18,811 bases of DNA from Bacteroidales bacterium (GTDB lineage Bacteria; Bacteroidota; Bacteroidia; Bacteroidales; UBA10428), in NCBI GenBank assembly GCA_030626465.1, contig DAOUOU010000026.1, positions 1 through 18,811 on the forward strand. The letters run 5' to 3'. Numbering within the stretch: the stretch's first letter is position 1; every line of letters starts with the position of its first letter. Positions 14,210 through 18,811 of the stretch are shown one piece after another. The notes below the pieces were generated by a model, which ran no database searches, was not told the DNA's origin, and worked only from the letters and a program-made list of their open reading frames with translations. A program made the position numbers and the translations under genes.

Positions 14210-14980
14210 ATGAAAAATCTCAGTATCATCATTTGCAGCTACAACGAAGAAAAAACAGTTTGTGATGTCGTTAAAGCCTGTCGTGAGTTCAACAAAAAAA
14301 GTGAGATCCTTGTAATTGATGATGGTTCAGAAGATAATTCGGAAGAATTACTAAGAGAATTGAATCAAACCATCGATTTCAAATACATTAAACTTCCGGA
14401 AAACAGAGGAAAAAGCTATGCCATGACGCTGGGAGTAAAAAAAGCCAGTAATGAGATTATCCTTTTCTTTGATGCTGACAGTCGTGGAATAAGAGAGGAA
14501 CACTTCCAGGATATGTTGAAGCCAATTATTGAAGATCAGGCTGATATGGTTTTAGGACATACAGCAGCAACCTTAATTAATTATAAGCTCACTCCATTTA
14601 AATCTTTTACAGGAGAAAGAGTGCTACATAAAAAAGATCTGATACCTATACTTGACGATATACAGGATTTACGATTTGGTATTGAAACATATATCAATTT
14701 GTATTATCAGACACATGGGAAAAGAATAAAGTATGTCTTGCTTGAAGGGCTGAGAACCTTGACTAAGTTTGAAAAGACAACGGTAATGAAGGCTACCAAA
14801 CAGTACTTTTCAGAAGGAAACGAAATAGCCACAACAATACTGAAGAATTATATTTCAATAGCTAAAATAGTCGGGTCTTCGTTAAATAACACCAATAAAT
14901 CCATGAAAAATAAGTTAGTGACAGTTCAAAAAAATATCAATAAAAAAATCCAGTCTTTGTCAGACAGGTTATACAGGTAA
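14210..14980 (+). CDS. Family 2 (GT-A) glycosyltransferase
   Basis: A 256-residue GT2 enzyme without a transmembrane anchor. The N-terminal Rossmann-like half has SIIICSYNEEKTV (5-17), VIDDGS with Asp37-Asp38-Gly39, NRGKSYAMTLGVKKA (65-79) and the metal-binding DAD at 88-90 (FFDADSRG). This layout fits dolichol-phosphate-mannose-synthase-like and glucosyl-3-phosphoglycerate-synthase-like enzymes. The C-terminal half (about 100-256) is short and helical, ending in a Lys/Asn-rich tail (NKSMKNKLVTV...NINKKIQ). Donor and acceptor cannot be named. It stands alone, with the heptamer block before it; 13 bases after it begins the decayed aldo/keto reductase read in the opposite direction. The tail could have been altered by whatever event cut that gene. 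Start ATG 14210; no Shine-Dalgarno. Confidence 0.88.
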   Translation: MKNLSIIICSYNEEKTVCDVVKACREFNKKSEILVIDDGSEDNSEELLRELNQTIDFKYIKLPENRGKSYAMTLGVKKASNEIILFFDADSRGIREEHFQDMLKPIIEDQADMVLGHTAATLINYKLTPFKSFTGERVLHKKDLIPILDDIQDLRFGIETYINLYYQTHGKRIKYVLLEGLRTLTKFEKTTVMKATKQYFSEGNEIATTILKNYISIAKIVGSSLNNTNKSMKNKLVTVQKNINKKIQSLSDRLYR

Positions 14981-14993
14981 AGATAAACACCCC

Positions 14994-15322
14994 ATACAAA
15001 TCGATGTAATCCATCTTTAATTTATCCAGACTTCTTTGAATAGCATCAAGTGCACTCTGATATCCCTGGTCCGAATTCTATATTTTGGTGGTAATAAACA
15101 ATTCCTCACGTTTTAAATCCGAGGATCTCACTGCTTCGCCGACACTTTTTTCATAGATACACAGAAGCTGTATCGATATGTATGTATCCGGCTTCCAAGG
15201 CCCATAAGATTGCATTGATGGTTTCCGGTCCTTCGGCAGATTGAAAAAACACCCAGACCAAAATATGGCATTGCAACACCATTGTGCAATGGCACTGTAC
15301 CCTTACTATCTGTAATATTCAT
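14994..15322 (-). pseudogene. Broken aldo/keto reductase (N-terminal third)
   Basis: Read on the minus strand from ATG 15322, the translation gives an aldo/keto reductase start: MNITDSKGTVPLHNGVAMPY...GLGVF. A run of six T (plus-strand A 15244-15249) adds one base; one frame over, it continues QSAEGPETINAILWALEAGY, then IHTDTASVY, with the family's Asp and Tyr. A second frameshift near 15151-15156 leads to EKSVGEAVRSSDLKREELF, ITTKI, a TAG stop at 15078-15080 where KIWN is usual, then NSDQGYQSALDAIQRSLDKL and MDYIDLY. Homology ends at about 14994, just before the usual LIHWP. The gene thus has two frameshifts, one nonsense change and lacks about 60% of the protein. Such enzymes normally have about 270-280 residues. 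A 66-codon frame at 15128-15328 exists by chance and is not a gene. Confidence 0.88.
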
Positions 15323-15389
15323 TCTCACTGTTTATACCTTATATTTACCTGTTGCAAAATTAGATATATTCTTATTAAAATTTATTATT

Positions 15390-15803
15390 GTGGAAAGACG
15401 AGACTACTTGATGCGACAAATCGAACAAATGTCGCAAGTACTGGCAGCACTGATCAGAAGACTTCTGGGGCTCAAATCAGTAAATATTGAAGAAAAAACA
15501 AGGCAAACGACAAACGAACTGTTAATGCAGGAGCTGGATACATCTCTTAAAGAAATTCTTCGGATTCCTCCGGAAGATATAGCTGAATTTATTATTCAGA
15601 AAAAAGGATTGGATAAATCCAATATCGAACTATTTGCTGAAGTTTTGGTGATAAATGCAAAAGCTTGTACCGACGGTTTGGAAAAAAGAAAACTATTTCA
15701 AAGGGCACTGGAACTATACCAATGGATCGATACTAAGTCTGGTATCTTCTCATTAGAAAGACAAAAAAAGATACGGGAAATAGAAGATCAAATACGCAAT
15801 TGA
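15390..15803 (+). CDS. Small helical cytosolic protein of unknown function
   Basis: A 137-residue, nearly all-helical, charged protein. From the GTG at 15390 it reads VERRDYLMRQIEQMSQVLAA, like a family in Bacteroidota and Firmicutes whose members start '.RDYLMRQIE.....LA.I'; I think this is the DUF6483-like group, but the name is not certain. A later ATG at 15411 (MRQIEQM) is possible. A longer open frame from 15282 overlaps the decayed reductase and its extra residues look like translated non-coding DNA, so it is rejected. The C-terminal half holds LFQRALELYQWI and other helix-repeat-like stretches, perhaps a TPR-like pair. It is convergent with the T9SS gene at 15818, with only 14 bases between. 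No role is assigned; the call as a gene rests on the family pattern and codon sense. Confidence 0.7.
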   Translation: MERRDYLMRQIEQMSQVLAALIRRLLGLKSVNIEEKTRQTTNELLMQELDTSLKEILRIPPEDIAEFIIQKKGLDKSNIELFAEVLVINAKACTDGLEKRKLFQRALELYQWIDTKSGIFSLERQKKIREIEDQIRN

Positions 15804-15817
15804 TTCATGGTATAATT

Positions 15818-18715
15818 CTATTCTTTTAAAATCCGAAGTATGGCTGTATTGTTCCCGGCATTTACCCGGATCAAATACATGCCCGGCTCGAGATCTTTCA
15901 ATTCTAATTCAATAGAACTCTGACCGTTATCAAATGATTGTTCAAGAACTGATTGCCCCTGCATAGAAATAACAGAAATAGTTGCATTATAATGATCCGG
16001 AAGGTTTATCGTGATTTTATCCTGTGTGGGGTTCGGAAATACTTGGATTTCACTTTCAAATCTCTTCTCTTCAATACCGGCTATGGCAGTGACATTGTAA
16101 CAATCCGATGTGCTTGTACAACCATTCTCGCTTATTACTACTGCATAGTCACCACTTTGAGTTGCATAAAATGACTGTCCGTTTTCACCTGCTACCGGAG
16201 ATCCATCCCCGCAATCGATCCATTGATAGTCAGCACCTGCAGTATTAGCTGTCAGAGTGGCTCCGTCTTGTGTTACAGAAACATCGATCATGGTTATATC
16301 GACATTGGTTACAACAATACTATCGCAGCCATTCACAGCAACCAGATTAATCGTATGACTAACGGGAGCTGTAATGTTCTCCTCTATTGTGCCATCAGGG
16401 AATGTGTAACTATCACCACTACATATTGCAAATGTTTCTGTCAGGTTATACTGCGGATTTACATTTACCGTGGTAACTATAATGCTGTCACATCCTTCTT
16501 CCGTAAGCAGGTTACTGGAATAGACCAGGGTTGATGTTATGTTACTTTGTGTTGTACCATCAGGGAATGTATAACTATCCCCGCTGCACACTGTCACTGT
16601 TTCCGGAAAATTATATACAGGATTTACATTCACTGTTGTAACAATCGTACTATCGCAGCCATTTATTGTAAAAAGGTTGCTGGAATAAACAAGCGTTGAA
16701 ATGATATTATTCTGCGTTATGCCATCAGGGAATGTATAACTATCGCCGCTACACACTGTTGCTGTTTCCGATAGGTTAAATACCGGGTGTACGTTCACTG
16801 TTGTTACAATAATGCTGTCACAACCATGCATTGTAAACAAGCTGCTGGCGTGCATGATCGTTGAAGTAATATTGTTCTGTGTGCTTCCATCCGGGAATGT
16901 ATAGCTACTGCCACTGCATACATAAACCACTTCTTCCAGATCGTATGATGGTGCAATACCAACATGAACAGGAACCCGGGAATTACCCGGACAAACATCA
17001 TATGTTGCTACAAAAAATGTGATTTCTTCAGTTATGGGATCAGTAGTATACGACAGACCTGTTGCCATTGGCACAATATCATCAATCTCTGCATACCATT
17101 GAATAGTACCACTACCATCAGCAAATAACATGGTAGCATCGCCTTCACAGGCCTCAGTGTCATTTACCACCGGATCTGCCGGCTTTCTGATCGATAGTAT
17201 GGTAACAGTTACGCTTGTGCCATTGTCTTGCAAGTTGTTATCAAAAGCTGATGAACCAAGAATACTGGCACAGGTCGTTAACGTCTGAAGTTTTGTGCCT
17301 GTATTTACAAATCCGTCAATGATCAGCGAAGCAGTTTCGTTTGGAGCAATTGAGGGAATTTGCCAGTAACCGGAACGTTTATTGTAAGAGCCATTTACGG
17401 TGTTTATATTATCCGTTGTGTAACAAGAGGGGAAAGCTGCAGTGGAAACCACACTGTATGCGGTATCCGGTCCGGCATTGTATACATTGATTTTGTAAAC
17501 AACATTACTCAATTCACACAAGACTGAAGCTGATTCTACTATTGAGATAGTCAAATTTGCACTATCGGCAGGCTGGTCACCAAATACCATAATTCTGTTC
17601 ATATCATGACCTGCCACCAGCAATCTGCCATTCAGATCGCTGGAAATATCATGTATACCGCTGAAATTGTTCTTTTCAGGCAGACCTGCAGGAGCAAAAG
17701 TTGTGTTTGTAAAAAAATCTTGCTGTCCCAGAACAACATCTGCAAGAGCGCCATTTGTTATTGGAAGAGTATTATAAATCAGGACCCTGTTGTTGCCATA
17801 TTCCGCTACTGCCAATCTCCCGCCAGTTGTCACTGTGGCTGTATAAGGCATAGTCATCGCTGACTCAGAAGTTCCGGAAGACGAAATGCCAAAATCATCA
17901 TGCCCGATAACAACGGAAGCAGATTCACCATCTGAAACAGGGATAGAATCATACACAAAAACATGATGCGCAGAAGCGCAGGTTATCAGCAAACGTCCGT
18001 CGGGTGCCATATGAACGCCACGAGGGTGATACAACTGATCGGCATTGGTACCAGCAATCTTACTGTTGAAACCCGGTTGTCCGATGACTACATCAGCTTC
18101 AATTCCATTGACAGTTGGAATAGTATTCCATATCAAAACCCGGTTATTATTAGAATCTGCTATGAGTAACCTTCCGTCTGGTGTAACCATTACACCGGTA
18201 GGATAGTCTATTGTATTTTTCTTGGTTGAGGAGGCAGTCGAAATAAAATCTTTTTGTCCCACAACAACATCTGCCCGCTGGCCATTCGTTACAGGAACCG
18301 AATTCCAGATAAGAACCCTGTTCTGAGAACCACAGGATGCAATAAGCTTATTGCCATCGGGACTCCAGGTCACGCCATTAAAGGCGCTTGAGAATAGATC
18401 AGAAGGTCCGCTGTTGACGATGGAAAAATCAGGATTACCCACTTCAACATCAGCTGGCTGACCATCAGAGTCAGGCATATTATACCATATTTTGATTGAT
18501 CCCCCCGATTGTTCCGCAACAGCCAGCATTCCCCTTGAACTGATAGCAATATTCGATGGCCCGTAAGTAACAGAATCGCTGTAATTAATCAATTGTGATG
18601 TATAGTCGGGCTGCCCGATTACCATGCTGGCCTCCTGGAAATCTGTGAAAGTCTGCTGGCCAAACAGGTTGAAAACAATCAGTATTCCCGCAATTAGTGA
18701 AATAGATTTTTTCAT
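15818..18715 (-). CDS. T9SS-exported NHL-propeller protein with repeats and type A sorting domain
   Basis: A 965-residue secreted protein. Signal peptide about 1-20 (MKKSISLIAGILIVFNLFGQ). Residues 29-380 hold six NHL-type blades, each marked by 'ADVVxGQxDF' every 59-60 residues (29, 88, 148, 207, 266, 325), most with DGRLL-A---NRV-I. Residues about 385-510 form a beta-sandwich like DUF11/CARDB; about 512-590 an Ig-like module (EACEGDATMLF). Residues 591-808 are four 55-residue repeats (CSGDSYTFPDG...GCDS-IVTTVNV). Then an Ig/PKD-like module (811-875) and the type A CTD at about 890-965 with VFPNPTQDKITINL, YLIRV and a final ILRILKE. The CTD directs export across the outer membrane by the T9SS and anchoring to the cell surface or release. 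Role is probably adhesion or surface binding; no catalytic motif is seen. It lacks a Shine-Dalgarno and has an A-rich leader. Confidence 0.93.
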   Translation of the reverse strand: MKKSISLIAGILIVFNLFGQQTFTDFQEASMVIGQPDYTSQLINYSDSVTYGPSNIAISSRGMLAVAEQSGGSIKIWYNMPDSDGQPADVEVGNPDFSIVNSGPSDLFSSAFNGVTWSPDGNKLIASCGSQNRVLIWNSVPVTNGQRADVVVGQKDFISTASSTKKNTIDYPTGVMVTPDGRLLIADSNNNRVLIWNTIPTVNGIEADVVIGQPGFNSKIAGTNADQLYHPRGVHMAPDGRLLITCASAHHVFVYDSIPVSDGESASVVIGHDDFGISSSGTSESAMTMPYTATVTTGGRLAVAEYGNNRVLIYNTLPITNGALADVVLGQQDFFTNTTFAPAGLPEKNNFSGIHDISSDLNGRLLVAGHDMNRIMVFGDQPADSANLTISIVESASVLCELSNVVYKINVYNAGPDTAYSVVSTAAFPSCYTTDNINTVNGSYNKRSGYWQIPSIAPNETASLIIDGFVNTGTKLQTLTTCASILGSSAFDNNLQDNGTSVTVTILSIRKPADPVVNDTEACEGDATMLFADGSGTIQWYAEIDDIVPMATGLSYTTDPITEEITFFVATYDVCPGNSRVPVHVGIAPSYDLEEVVYVCSGSSYTFPDGSTQNNITSTIMHASSLFTMHGCDSIIVTTVNVHPVFNLSETATVCSGDSYTFPDGITQNNIISTLVYSSNLFTINGCDSTIVTTVNVNPVYNFPETVTVCSGDSYTFPDGTTQSNITSTLVYSSNLLTEEGCDSIIVTTVNVNPQYNLTETFAICSGDSYTFPDGTIEENITAPVSHTINLVAVNGCDSIVVTNVDITMIDVSVTQDGATLTANTAGADYQWIDCGDGSPVAGENGQSFYATQSGDYAVVISENGCTSTSDCYNVTAIAGIEEKRFESEIQVFPNPTQDKITINLPDHYNATISVISMQGQSVLEQSFDNGQSSIELELKDLEPGMYLIRVNAGNNTAILRILKE
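16292..16945 (-). repeat. Four tandem 55-residue (165-bp) coding repeats
   Basis: Within the T9SS gene the Cys of CSG recurs at residues 600, 655, 710 and 765, and the Gly of GCDS at 631, 686, 741 and 796, an exact 55-residue period. Units start at about 591, 646, 701 and 756. Copies two and three are the most alike. The unit has two Cys per copy, which could bridge. Confidence 0.9.
17575..18631 (-). repeat. Six-blade NHL-type propeller repeats
   Basis: Residues 29-381 of the T9SS gene: six blades of 59-60 residues with the strand motif (A/S)DVV(I/V)GQxDF and, in most, DGRLLIA...NNRVLIWN. The regular spacing and six copies fit a closed propeller. Confidence 0.88.
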
Positions 18716-18811
18716 GATTTTCCCTTTGTTTTATTCAGCCAAGTTTAGAGTTAGGTCAGAGTAACATGCAGACACGCTTTCAATCCAATAGGAATTATCT
18801 TTTTTTATTCT

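Noticed and set aside
15128..15328. 66-codon minus-strand gene
   Set aside because: It is the broken aldo/keto reductase read through its first frameshift; the residues after GVF match the family only in another frame.
15282..15389. N-terminal extension of the helical protein from ATG 15282
   Set aside because: It overlaps the reductase remnant and lacks family likeness; conserved sequence begins at ERRDYLMRQIEQM (15390).

Overview
The window looks like chromosomal DNA of a Bacteroidota bacterium. The gene at 15818-18715 ends in a type IX secretion (T9SS) C-terminal sorting domain. Other phylum markers are a head-GIN (DUF2807) lipoprotein, lipoproteins with acidic residues after the Cys, a SpoIIAA-like/STAS protein, a SiaC (DUF1987) protein, A/T-rich leaders mostly without Shine-Dalgarno sequences, and a TTTG-N21-TATATTTG promoter candidate. 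The sequence does not let me name a genus. No rRNA, tRNA, CRISPR array, insertion sequence or phage gene was seen.

Left part (1-7477), mostly plus strand: the 3' part of an OmpA-family envelope gene with a concanavalin-like domain; a lipoprotein gene; a 3' stump of a second OmpA gene starting exactly at the lipoprotein stop codon; a small secreted protein and a strong terminator (2819-2850). Next come a minus-strand protein with a weak nuclease-like signature (2929-3249), a two-helix membrane protein followed by a secreted GH10 glycosidase of the plant-like branch (3454-4958), a VOC-cupin-lipoprotein run (5038-6621), and an isolated SpoIIAA-like protein (7100-7477).

Middle part (7662-13276), minus strand: a four-gene operon read as pentonate dehydratase (IlvD/EDD family), GntP permease, FAH-family 2-keto-3-deoxy-pentonate dehydratase, and 2-oxoglutarate-semialdehyde dehydrogenase. 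Together these make the lower Weimberg route: pentonate is imported, dehydrated twice and oxidised to 2-oxoglutarate for the TCA cycle. No sugar dehydrogenase or lactonase is present, so the operon seems built to use aldonic acids from outside or from enzymes encoded elsewhere. A candidate Bacteroidota promoter lies at 13397-13430. A xylan-type GH10 enzyme lies about 2.7 kb beyond the operon's 3' end, on the other strand.

Right part (13583-18811): an orphan SiaC phosphoprotein with its Thr68 site, a hairpin built into its stop codon, an A/T heptamer repeat block with a GC-rich hairpin, a GT2 glycosyltransferase, a heavily decayed aldo/keto reductase remnant, a small helical cytosolic protein, and a 965-residue T9SS-exported NHL-propeller protein with four 55-residue repeats.

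The most notable points are the complete lower Weimberg operon, two molecular fossils (OmpA stump and broken aldo/keto reductase), a heptamer repeat family found at two loci, and the orphan SiaC.
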